Source of the DNA: Oscarella lobularis
Taxonomy: Eukaryota; Porifera; Homoscleromorpha; Homosclerophorida; Oscarellidae
Assembly: GCF_947507565.1 (NCBI RefSeq)
Contig: NC_089178.1
Span: 186,001-250,000, forward strand
Length of the DNA stretch: 64,000 nt
Direction of reading: 5' to 3'
Shown: positions 26,901 through 35,750 of the stretch, in pieces
Layout of the letters: every line of letters begins with the position of its first letter
Numbering within the stretch: the stretch's first letter is position 1
The notes under the pieces: generated by a model
What the model was told of the DNA's origin: nothing
The model's database searches: none
What the model saw: only the letters and a program-made list of their open reading frames with translations
Position numbers and translations under genes: made by a program

Positions 26901-29100
26901 GTTGTAGTCGTTGTAGCCGTTGTAGTCGTTGTAGCCGTTGTACCCGTTGTAGTCGTTGTAGCCGTTGTAGTCATTGTAGCCGTTGTAGTCGTTGTAGCCG
27001 TTGTAGTCGTTGTAGCCGTTGTAGCCGTTGTAGTCGTTGTAGCCGTTGTAGTCATTGTAGCCGTTGTAGTCGTTGTAGCCGTTGTAGTCGTTGTAGTCGT
27101 TGTAGCCGTTGTAGTCGTTGTAGCCGTTGTAGTCGTTGTAGCCGTTGTAGCCGTTGTAGCCGTTGTAGCCGTTGTAGTCGTTGTAGCCGTTGTAGTCGTT
27201 GTAGTCGTTGTAGTCCTTGTAGCCGTTGCAGTCATTGTAGTCATTGTAGTCATTGTAGTCGTTGTAGCCGTTGTAGTCGTTGTAGCCGTTGTAGTCGTTG
27301 TAGTCGTTGTAGCCGTTGTAGTCGTTGTAGTTTCTTGCCGGAATATATACACCGCCTTCCGGCGGAGTACGTACACTGCCTTCCGGAATATATACACCGC
27401 TTTCCGGAATATATACACCGCCTGCCGGCGGAGTACGTACACCGCTTGCCGAAATATATACACCGCTTGACGGAATATATACACCGCTTGCCGGAATATA
27501 TACACCGCTTGCCGGCGGAGTACGTACACGCCTGCCGGAATATATACACCGCTTGCCGGCGGAGTACGTACACCGCTTGCCGGAATATATACACCGCTTC
27601 CCGGCGGAGTACGTACACGCCTGCCGGAATATATACACCGCTTGCCGGCGGAGTACGTACACCGCTTGCCGGAATATATACACCGCTTGCCGGCGGAGTA
27701 CGTACACGCCTGCCGGAATATATAAACCGCCTGCCGGCGGAGTTCGTACACCGCTTGCCGGAATATATACACCGCTTGCCGGCGGAGTACGTACATGCTT
27801 TCCGGTATATTTACACCGCTTGCCGGAATATATACACCGCCTGCCGGAATATATACACCGCCTGCCGGCGGAGTACGTACACCGCTTGCCGGAATATATA
27901 CACCGCTTGCCGGCGGAGTACGTACACGCCTGCCGGAATATATACACCGCTTGCCGGAATATATACACTGTTTGCCGGAATATATACACCGCCTGCCGGC
28001 GGAGTACGTACACACCTGCCGGAATATATACACCGCTTGCCGGAATATATACACCGCTTGCCGGAATATATACACCGCTTGCCGGAATATATACACCGCT
28101 TGCCGTCGGAGTACGTACACCGCTTTGCCGGAATATATACACCGCCTGCCGGAATATATACACCGCCTGCCGGCGGAGTACGTACACCGCTTGCCGGAAT
28201 ATATACACCGCTTGCCGTTGTAGTCGTTGTAGTCGTTGTAGTCGTTGTAGTCATTGTAGCCGTTGCAGTCCTTGTAGTCATTGTACTCATTGTAGCCGTT
28301 GTAGTCGTTGTAGCCGTTGTAGTCATTGTAGTCGTTGTAGCCGTTGTAGTGGTTGTAGCCTTTGTAGCCTTTGTAGCCGTTGTGGTAGTTGTTGTAGTTG
28401 TAGCCGTTGTAGTTTCTTGCAGGAATATATACACCGCCTTCCGGCGGAGTACGTACACTGCCTTCCGGAATATATACACCGCTTTCCGGAATATATACAC
28501 CGCCTGCCGGCGGAGTACGTACACCGCTTGCCGAAATATATACACCGCTTGACGGAATATATACAACGCTTGCCGGAATATATACACCGCTTGCCGGCGG
28601 AGTACGTACACGCCTGCCGGAATATATACACCGCTTGCCGGCGGAGTACGTACACGCCTGCCGGAATATATACACCGCCTGCCGGAATATATACACCGCT
28701 TGTCGGCGGAGTACGTACACGCCTGCCGGTATATATACACCGCTTTCCGGAATATATACACCGTCTGCCGGAATATATACACCGGGAGTACGTACACCGC
28801 TTGCCGGAATATATACACCGCTTGCCGGAATATATACACCTCCTGCCGGCGGATACGTACACTGCTTGCCGTAATGTTAATGATATATCCCCTGGGGATC
28901 CCAGTCCTTGTGACGCAATCACGCCCCCAGATTGGAAATACAGTTCGGGTTTCGTGAGTGAGGAAATGATTCGCGAGCACCTGCCCCCCGCCGACGCGTC
29001 CACGCAGATTTATGTGCGGTCCGCCGCCCATGATCAAATACGCGTGTCTTCCCAATTTGGAGAAACACGGCCTTCGCTCCCCAAATGCACTTCGCTTTTT
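20914..29100 (+). CDS. CYB5R1: NADH-cytochrome b5 reductase (CYB5R1-like), frame-broken, with 6.9-kb satellite intron
   Basis: FAD flavoprotein passing electrons from NADH to cytochrome b5 at membranes (family knowledge). Exons: ATG at 20914; a hydrophobic anchor ([14 protein letters not shown], about 20972-21015); [21 protein letters not shown] (about 21198-21230); LGLPIG then [20 protein letters not shown] (the FAD motif RPYTP is intact); [20 protein letters not shown] (21474-21530); [13 protein letters not shown] (NADH-site GGxGITP type); SLIFANQ; and [11 protein letters not shown] ending at 22020. After the intron, [20 protein letters not shown] resumes at 28931. Frame breaks: between the anchor and the catalytic part (about 21020-21070), after RFRFA (about 21230), and in the C-terminal CGPPP motif (29013-29018, two bases short). 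The usual GYTQDMIFTY-type end is not found. It is either a recent pseudogene or a poorly polished gene. Confidence 0.75.
22030..23690. repeat. Mosaic 21/24-bp minisatellite, block 1
   Basis: Alternating units of two types: a 21-bp unit CGCYTGCCGGAATATATACAC and a 23-24-bp unit with CGGAGTACGTACAC in place of the AT-rich half. Both share the CGCYTGCCGG head. The order of unit types is irregular, with local duplications (for example the stretch near 22210-22420 recurs near 22800-23000). Everything lies in the CYB5R intron. Confidence 0.95.
23691..23885. repeat. 9-bp (TTGTAGYCG) array, block 1
   Basis: About 20 copies of a nonamer TTGTAG followed by CCG, TCG or TCA. The left edge (ATATATACACCGTTGTAGCC) and right edge (TTGTAGTTTCTTGCC) are shared with the larger array at 25166-27335. 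Confidence 0.95.
23886..25165. repeat. Mosaic 21/24-bp minisatellite, block 2
   Basis: Same units as block 1, with more sequence variants such as CTGCCCGCGGAGTATGTACACC. Ends with the same junction sequence that ends block 1. Confidence 0.95.
25166..27335. repeat. 9-bp (TTGTAGYCG) array, block 2, about 2.17 kb
   Basis: About 240 copies of the nonamer with almost no length change, alternating CCG and TCG. Rare marker variants reveal larger duplications: GGCG at 25341 and 25602 (261 bp = 29 units apart) and CCCG at 26241 and 26943 (702 bp = 78 units apart). Confidence 0.95.
27336..28213. repeat. Mosaic 21/24-bp minisatellite, block 3
   Basis: Same two unit types. The first 140 bp (27322-27480) match 28408-28570 almost base for base, giving a higher-order unit of 1,086 bp. 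Confidence 0.95.
28214..28415. repeat. 9-bp array, block 3
   Basis: About 22 nonamers with more variants (TTGTAGCCT, TTGTACTCA, GTTGTGGTAG). Ends with the shared junction TTGTAGTTTCTTGC at about 28408-28421. Confidence 0.95.
28416..28870. repeat. Mosaic 21/24-bp minisatellite, block 4
   Basis: Last block before unique intron sequence and the acceptor at 28930. It repeats the start of block 3 and then diverges. Confidence 0.95.
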
Positions 29101-29376
29101 GAAGCTGCAACATTGTTTTGGAGGCTCGCCACGAGTTCCTTATTTTTCGTTGTCTTGTTTTTTGGTTTATTGTGGCACCAAGAGTTACGCGTAGAGCTGC
29201 TCCTTTCTATAGACTCTTCGCATCACATCAACATAGGTTTAGTATTAGGGTTTCCCTATATATTTGCACAATGACGTTACACTAGCACAGAGCTGACTAA
29301 CTGAACCTCAAGCGGATAAAAACTGCATGCGACTACGTCTACAAAACCGATACATGATGGGTCTCACGCTAGATAC

Positions 29377-29949
29377 TTAGTCCTGTACAGGGCTGACTTG
29401 TACGACGCGATTCCACGTGTCTCCCTCTTTCTTTTTCACCTTGTATGAGATTTCCCCGACGCTTGCTAGGATTCCCAGTAATAGGGCTATGATTGCTAAG
29501 GCGTTCTCGTCGCCGCGGTAGAAACTTATGATATTCGTTGTCATTGTTACCATGACGTTGATTGGAATCGTTAGAAACGAAATAGCGAGGATTAAGCAGT
29601 GGTTCTTTTGAAATTGCTTTGCTAAACGCGCGCTCGTTTCCATGAGAATAACCCAGAGAACGAAGGCGATTGCCAAGCTAAAGTGAAAGCACGCTCCGAC
29701 GAAAGAGGCCGTTGAACTTAGAGCCACTTCCTCGTTCTTTTTCTGTCTCGTGGAGATGAGCCATTCGACGATGCCGGTGGACTGTGAGAAAGGCGAGGAC
29801 GGCGACGCAGAGAGACCTCGGCGAAGGAGCCATAAGGGTAAAGTGAAAGCTGTGCTCAAGGTGGCATGGGTGCGGGGGATTTGAGCCAAGGAGGCGTCTT
29901 GCACTTTCGGCAACTCATCGAGTACATTTAAATAATCGGCAATACCCAC
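29377..29949 (-). CDS. Unknown multi-pass membrane protein, 5' part unresolved
   Basis: Not recognised. The final exon encodes about 190 residues with three clear hydrophobic segments: ACFHFSLAIAFVLWVILM, CLILAISFLTIPINVMVTM and ALAIIALLLGILASVG, then a charged tail (VKKKEGD) ending at a stop at 29377. No ATG fits the 5' end of this frame; an acceptor (ATTATTAG) precedes AAGTCGTGGGTATT near 29955, so at least one upstream exon exists, probably within 29960-30230. A decayed partial copy lies at about 32300-32485, which shows that the sequence was duplicated locally. Confidence 0.55.
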   Translation of the reverse strand: MGIADYLNVLDELPKVQDASLAQIPRTHATLSTAFTLPLWLLRRGLSASPSSPFSQSTGIVEWLISTRQKKNEEVALSSTASFVGACFHFSLAIAFVLWVILMETSARLAKQFQKNHCLILAISFLTIPINVMVTMTTNIISFYRGDENALAIIALLLGILASVGEISYKVKKKEGDTWNRVVQVSPVQD

Positions 29950-30573
29950 GACTTCTAATAATAGTTCGGCCCCAGGGATTCGTAGGAAATGCTCTTGGCT
30001 CTCTCTCTCTCTCTCCTTATTCGAGTTCGTTTCTCCAGCTGCAGCTTAGTCGTCGAGCTGCCACTGCACCATGGGGCCAGGAAATCGTCCACCTTGAAAT
30101 GACTTTGTCTTCTCTTTCTTCCTACATGTGACGTACTGTACGTAGACTTGAGAGCGATCTGTTTGGGCTGCATGGACGGGCCTTGTTTGGACAAATAAAT
30201 AGTGGATGAATAAATAATAAGAAGCATTCCTCGCGTTAAAGTCTTTCACTCTCTTCCGCCTTTCTTTTGAGACAAGAGGCACTTCGTCGCTGTTAATCCG
30301 GGTTTGGAGACACCGACGCGGAGCGATAAAATCGAACTGCCATCGCGTTTGCTTCGAGAAACAGCGCTGACGAGCCATTACCATAGAGTCTTACAACAGT
30401 TTTATTTCATACAAAAAGAAAAAACGTTGCATGCGCTCGATCGCTCGCAAACTCCTTCCAATCGTTCCTTCTTCGATTTGATCGTTTCGTCTTCGTTTTC
30501 TTCAGCTTTCTCGTCCATATTTCCACCTAGAAAACATCCCGTCGTTCCGTCGTCGATTTCTTGAGCTCTTTCG

Positions 30574-31091
30574 TCACGTTTCCGCCGAAAAAAGAAGAAG
30601 ATTTGTCTCTGTCGTTCCGTATTCGATTTCTCGAGCTCTCTCCTTCACGCTTCCACCTAGAAAAAAAGAAAAAAATTAGTATCTGTCAAAAAATCGTTGT
30701 ACGTACCTTTTTGCTGCGTCCGTATTCGCGCTATCCAGGCTACACCGCGCGGAGGTTCGGACGCTTCGTAGCCCAAGGCAGCCACCGCAAAAGCAATGGC
30801 CACCCGTTCCAAAAAGTGTCGGGCGAGCCACGACGTCATCAGCCACCCCACCGGTACCCGCCTGGATGAGAGACGGCCCCTAATACCGTAGTCCCCCGGC
30901 GCGGTGGTACCAAAACCCTTCGGTATGTGTTCCTGAGAAGAACCGGGGCTACTGGAAGTGGAGAGCGGCCGACCACCGTTTGTAGGAGTCGACAGTAAAG
31001 ACAGTGCATGCCGGAATCGAAGTCTCCTGGGTCGGATTATCTTTGGTCTAATCGCACTGTCGGGTGAGAAAAGTGCCGGCAACCAGGCCAT
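30574..31091 (-). CDS. Small single-TM protein with Arg-rich presequence (copy B, complete)
   Basis: Not recognised by family. Exon 1 (31091-30707) encodes MAWLPALFSPDSAIRPKIIR followed by an Arg/Ser/Thr-rich stretch that looks like a mitochondrial targeting sequence, a central hydrophobic segment (HFLERVAIAFAVAALGY) and the conserved end PPRGVAWIARIRTQQKG. A 50-bp intron with donor GTACGT leads to exon 2 (30656-30574): GGSVKERAREIEYGTTETNL and a stop. Further downstream are tandem copies of an exon-2-like unit, each with its own acceptor, suggesting alternative last exons. A truncated near-identical copy is at 19725-20475, and a diverged relative with the same intron position is at 53185-53629. 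Inference: a small inner-membrane mitochondrial protein. Confidence 0.55.
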
Positions 31092-31374
31092 GGTTGAACA
31101 CCCCCTCTGAGCCGTTTCTCACTCGAGCCTAACGTGAGTCGTGCCCATTAGCGACAATAAGACCGCAGTAATCGCGAATCCCAGTGCGTAGACCGAGGCC
31201 GAAGCCCCCCATTGCCCTGCCTACAGGCTCCGGCACGGCATTATACCGTGGGCCACGCTGAGTCAACTATCCAGACTTGCCTTTTGCCAAATCTCCCGGG
31301 TCGATCCGTCAAGGACGAGACGCAGATTGCTCCGCGACCCATCCACCCTCAGCCGCAACTGAAGGAAATTGGGG

Positions 31375-31565
31375 CGCGCTCTGCTTTTATACTGTGGCCC
31401 CGCCCATCGCTCTGATTGGCTTGCTGGTTTCCGCTCTTCGTGCTCATTGGCTCTTTGGAAAGAAGGTGTCAAAAGGCAAACCGGTTTCGATTCCGGTTTG
31501 ACGAAATATTGCATAACGATTTCGGTTAGAGGCGACAGATATCGCACCTACATCGAACAAGATGG
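31375..31565. promoter_or_regulatory. CCAAT/GC-box/YY1-type promoter cluster
   Basis: Within about 190 bp: TTTTATAC (TATA-like), CCCCGCCC (GC box, about 31400), two inverted CCAAT boxes (GATTGGC and CATTGGC, about 31412-31452) and AAGATGGCG at 31559 (a YY1-like site overlapping an ATG). It could drive the small gene on the - strand (start 31091) and a weakly supported + strand transcript. Confidence 0.45.
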
Positions 31566-32299
31566 CGAAGAAAACGTGGCCACGACGAAACGAAATCGCT
31601 GTTAGGTACGTCTTTTCGTTGTTTTTCGCCGCTCATTTCGTCGCACGAAGATACGGGCGTCCGATTCACGTGATATGGAGTGATCGATGGGGAAGAAGTT
31701 CGTTTCGAGGCCATTCTCGACCGAATTCGAGCGAAACGCGGCGTCTACTACGATTAATCTGCAGAGAAGTAGGAGCGCAACTCGTCGTTCGCTTGGAAAA
31801 TCGAAGGAGAACGTCGAATTGCTTTCCTAGCGCCTCGAGCGAACTTTCCGAGCTAAGTAAGACCTAAAACGCTCTTTTTTCTGTAAGGCGAATGCAGTTT
31901 CGAAGTCTAGACGCGTTCGAACGTCTCGGTTCAGCGGAAAAGGCAGTCGTTTCGAAAAGAGCGAAATTCGTATGAAACGTGTTAGAATATTACGAAAGGG
32001 GGTCACTTTTGCATTTTAGACGATTCGATTTCAGTCCGAAGTAAAACTTGGAAATTTTCAGCCTAAAGGAATCAACAAAGGAATTTTTAATTAATTAATT
32101 AATTAATTAACAAGTAAGAAATCCTAGTATAGAGTCTCTTTTTCATGAACCAGTAGACTTTCTCTCTCCTTTTCTCTTGAAGGTCAATCTGTATCTGGAT
32201 GGAAATAAAGCTTTCGAATGAATTCTCACAGTAAGCGTTTTGAATTTCCCCATTCATTGCTCTCCTTTACCTACTATAAATTATTTAATCCAGAAGGCC

Positions 32300-32485
32300 G
32301 CCGCAGATCTTCGTGTGAAATTGCTTCGCCAAACGCGTGCTCGTTTCCATGAGAACAACCCAGAGAACAAAGGCAATTGCCAAGTCAAAGTGGACACAAA
32401 GGAGCCGCCGTAAAGGTAAAGTCAAAGCTGAATGCGGGGGATTTGTATTGCACTTTCGGCCAACTAATCTTGTTGATACACGTCA
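32300..32485 (-). pseudogene. Decayed fragment of the 29.4-29.9 kb membrane-protein gene
   Basis: Two stretches match that gene in the same orientation: 32312-32395 resembles 29610-29695 (shared GCTCGTTTCCATGAGAA and AACCCAGAGAAC), and 32400-32470 resembles 29825-29915 (shared GCGGGGGATTTG and TTGCACTTTCGGC). The sequence between is deleted and the frame is lost. Confidence 0.6.
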
Positions 32486-32552
32486 GGGTTAAACGTTAGT
32501 AAGAATGTTAAGAAGAGTGTCATTCTCCTTCCGGCTCTCCCTCCCTGCATCA

Positions 32553-33905
32553 TCAAACTGCTCCGGCTAGTTTGCATTGGATTGCCCACACGGTATCGGT
32601 TGCCGTGATGAACAATGTTTTATTCTCCATTCCTCCGAAGCAACAGTTGGCCGCTGTTTTTGGAGTACGAATGACGCACAACTGGCGACCGTCAGGGCTG
32701 AAAACCTGCATCATTAACTACTAGTAGTAGAGCAATGTAGTTGATGAAGCTAATTTATAGTACCTGTACTCCCTCCCAAGTTCCCGCGTACAAATTGCCT
32801 TTAACGTCGCACCTAATACCGTCTGGCACGCCTAAAGCAATTTCTTTCGTATTGAATTAGATGTTTTAAGACTGCGTGAGTGCTTGCTTTTGTCAAAGCT
32901 GTCGATCAGGACTTTGCCGTTTTCTAATTCTTTTTCGTTTTTGACGTCGTACATTTGGATGTTGTGTGGATTGTTCCAGTCCACGACGGGATCGCAAACT
33001 TCGTCGCACTTTGGATAGGCGACGGCTCCCGTATCGACGACGTAGAGTTTGGATTCGTCAGGCGAGAAACACAATCCATTTGGTCTCATTACGTCTTTGG
33101 AAACGACGCTAATTTCTGTCCCATCAGGAGACAGACGGTAAACGTAGCAGCCCTCTTGCTGTTGCTAAAACAATTAGATAAATGAATGAGTAAATGGCCT
33201 TTGTTCCTTTGTTTTGTACACTAAAACCTGTGATAGCTAGCGGCCTTCTACACGTAACAACTTTTGTCTAACGATGGCCGCAGTATAGAGGTTTTACTGT
33301 ACTAATTTCGTAGGGGAATGGGGGACGCACTGGAGAGCTGTGTCCTTCGGAAACGCTACAACCGTAATCAGGATCCGTGAACCAAATCGAGCCGTCCGAT
33401 TTGACAATAACGTCGTTAGGCGAGTTGAACGGTTTGCCGTCGTAAAATTGCGCCACACTTTCTTCCGTCTGGTGAAGAAAGCAATCAATAGTAAAAAGTT
33501 CTGTGCTCTGACTACACGTACATTGGCGGCCGAAGTCAGAGTGGTCCTGGTGATTCTCCTTGCACGATGCTCGCATGTGATAAGCCTTCCTTCTTTGTCA
33601 ATACAATTGCCGTTCGAATTGTGGCTTGGCTAAATAGGAGGCTACACCTTCGCCCCGCCCTCCTCCCCAATTCGAAAGCGCACCTTTCTGAACACTTTAC
33701 ATTTGTCTGATTCACAAATCCAGACGTACATGGTGCTTGTTCGAACGTCGCTGAAGTAGAGGCTATTCGTCCTGTGTGAGTACGCCGGTCCTTCGCACCA
33801 GATCAATTTTGCGTCGTCTGGCGTCAGTTTCTTTGCTGTAGCACTCTCGTCTATTATATCTCGACCCTCGTTGCATTTGACTTCTACTCGAACTTGCTGC
33901 TGCAT
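32553..33905 (-). CDS. SMP-30/gluconolactonase-like beta-propeller hydrolase
   Basis: Six-bladed propeller enzyme family (gluconolactonase / SMP-30 / lactonase), metal dependent. The start at 33905 gives MQQQVRVEVKCNEGRD, then KLIWCEGPAYSHRTNSLYFS with the family's metal-binding Glu in the EGP motif, SPNDVIVKSDGSIWFTDPDY (Asn metal ligand in SPND), RPNGLCFSPDESKLYVVDTG (the PNG/D motif) and PDGIRCDVKGNLYAGTWEG near the end. It ends CKLAGAV. No signal peptide. Sequence style is closer to bacterial and fungal gluconolactonases than to vertebrate regucalcin, but at least four introns are present. The true substrate is unknown. The start codon is 59 bp from that of POGLUT1. Confidence 0.8.
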
Positions 33906-33964
33906 GGCTTCTCGCGTGACGTGTTGACACCCCGAACTTCCTTAGCTCACGCTAACAAGTAAAC

Positions 33965-35669
33965 ATGTGGACTACAGCGTGGATATTCTTTGTTCTTGCT
34001 CTAAGAGCAAGAGCCAGTGAACACTGCACTGCGGAAAAAGGATGTGAGGGACAGAGCGAAAGCGACGAGGGAGCGAAAAAGTACGAGAAGCAAAGTTCCG
34101 GAGGTAGGAAGTAGGATTCGTTCTCATTCAAAGCATTGCGAGTCTTTTGAGGACGATGGGACGGCTATTTCAAATCGATAAAAGCTGCCGTGGAAAGTCA
34201 CAAAGATTGTCCTAAGGAGAAGTGCTCCTGCTACAACGAGGTTCTGGAAAAAGATTTGGAATTGTGGAAGGACGGAATATCGGAAGAAACTTTTAATGAG
34301 GCCAAGCCAAAGGGGATTTATTATCAAATCATACGACACAGGCTCTATAGACAAAAAGACTGCATGTTTGCATTCAGGTAGTAGGTACATATTGTGCATA
34401 TTGATTGATGGCATTCTCTTACATACGCAGATGCAGTGGAATCGAATATTTTATATTGCAACTGGTCAAAGATTTGCCTGACATGGAGCTCGTGATCAAC
34501 GTTCAAGACTATCCCAAGGTAAATGTTCAGAGGAAAGAAGGAAGGTTAAAAAAGTATTTTCTGTCTTAGGTTCCAACTTGGTCTAAACCTCTTCCTGTTT
34601 TGTCCTTTAGCAAGGTCTGCTCGCTCGCTCTCTCGTCTCTATTGTTCTACCCCAATGGGTGATTTAGACTCCAAGAGAAAATGATATCATGTATCCAGCT
34701 TGGACTTTCTGGGAAGGAGGTCCAGCCGTTTGGCCTATTTATCCATCAGGTTTAGGAAAATGGGATGATCAAAGACTGATTATAACGAGGTCAGCCACGA
34801 CAGCCTAATTTTTAATAATTAGTTCTATTGTGACTGCCTATTGTTTTTTTGTGCAGAAAGGCAAAGGAGTGGCCATGGGAGAAGAAAGATCCAAGAGGAT
34901 TTTTTATTGGATCGAGAACAAGTGCTGAACGGGATCCTTTGATTTTGTTATCGCGTCAAAATCCCGAACTGGTCAACGCTTCTTACACGAAAAACCAAGC
35001 ATGGAAATCAGATGCAGTGAGCAGCAATAGGACTATTCCATCTTAACTAACTTAAACTCCTTTTTTTAGGACACTCTCGGTGCACCACCAGCAAAAGAAA
35101 TCAAACTAGAAGACCACTGCAATTACAGGTAACACGGCTTTTGCTCCTTTTGTCCTACACTAAAATCATATTGCTTATTTTAATAGATATTTGTTTAATT
35201 TTCGTGGGGTTGCAGCAAGCTTCCGATTCAAGCATCTGTTTTTATGTCACTCTCTCGTCTTTCACGTCGGTGACGAATGGATTGAGTTCTTTTATCCGCC
35301 TATCAAACCTTGGGTTCACTACATTCCCGTTTCAACCAGTCTCAATGAAGTCGAGTGAGTGTCTGAGGCAATCAAAAAAAGCGAGAAAGACACGCTCTTT
35401 TGAATTGTAGAGAATTGCTAGAGTTTGTGAAGGAGAATGACGATGTTGCGAAGGAAATTGCTGAGAGGTACTGTACGATTGCCTGCGCCTACGAATTGTT
35501 TTAATATTAGTATTTCATTCCCTAAAGGGGCTTCGATTTTGTGTGGAATCATTTGACAGTCGAAGACATTCTGTGCTATTGGAAGAAGCTTCTCAAAAAA
35601 TTGGCGAGGCTCGAAAAATGGAAACCCGTGAAGAAGGACGATCTTATAGAAATTGCCTCGAAGAACTAA
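33965..35669 (+). CDS. POGLUT1: POGLUT1 (Rumi), protein O-glucosyltransferase
   Basis: ER enzyme of the CAP10 family that adds glucose to EGF repeats, including those of Notch (family knowledge). The start at 33965 gives a signal peptide, [20 protein letters not shown]10 domain pieces: [16 protein letters not shown] (34223-34268), [18 protein letters not shown] (about 34681-34734), [20 protein letters not shown] (34899-34960), [29 protein letters not shown] (about 35187-35245), [18 protein letters not shown] and [17 protein letters not shown]. All key blocks match the human enzyme closely. The C-terminus ends EIASKN, without the KTEL/KDEL-type retrieval signal of other POGLUT1 proteins, so ER retention may use another means. 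Same strand as APC7, which starts 81 bp downstream. Confidence 0.95.
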
Positions 35670-35750
35670 AAATGTCTGTCAGGTAGTAGCTGAAGTTTTA
35701 CGTACACAGTAGCACTACAATGCCCGTCAGTTTGTGCGATATCCCGGCAA

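Larger units (their letters stand above)
31092..32552. other. Gene-poor stretch with candidate promoter and decayed fragments
   Basis: At 31375-31565 there is a promoter-like cluster (see the separate entry). The ATG at 31562 starts MAKKTWPRRNEIAVR, followed by a GT donor at 31606; no later exon could be assigned, so a small plus-strand gene is only possible. 32300-32485 is a decayed copy of the membrane-protein gene. The GC-rich 31100-31260 has several short hairpins (for example CACGGCATTATACCGTG) but no RNA family was recognised. Confidence 0.5.

Noticed and set aside
22002..28208. A 2,068-codon open frame as a giant repetitive protein gene
   Set aside because: It lies in the antisense of a satellite inside a well-supported intron, has no ATG-led start, shows open frames on both strands by the same logic, and has no flanking non-repetitive coding sequence. 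Kept only as a finding, not as a gene.
22030..28870. CRISPR-like repeat array
   Set aside because: Eukaryotic context; no unique spacers between repeats; units are directly abutting minisatellites.
31100..31260. GC-rich hairpin region as a structured ncRNA
   Set aside because: Did not match U1, U2, U4, U5, U6, 7SK or RNase P signature sequences that I know; only short local hairpins.
31290..31320. Possible tRNA B box (GGGTCGATCC-like)
   Set aside because: One base short of the consensus, with no A box at the right distance and no cloverleaf by eye.
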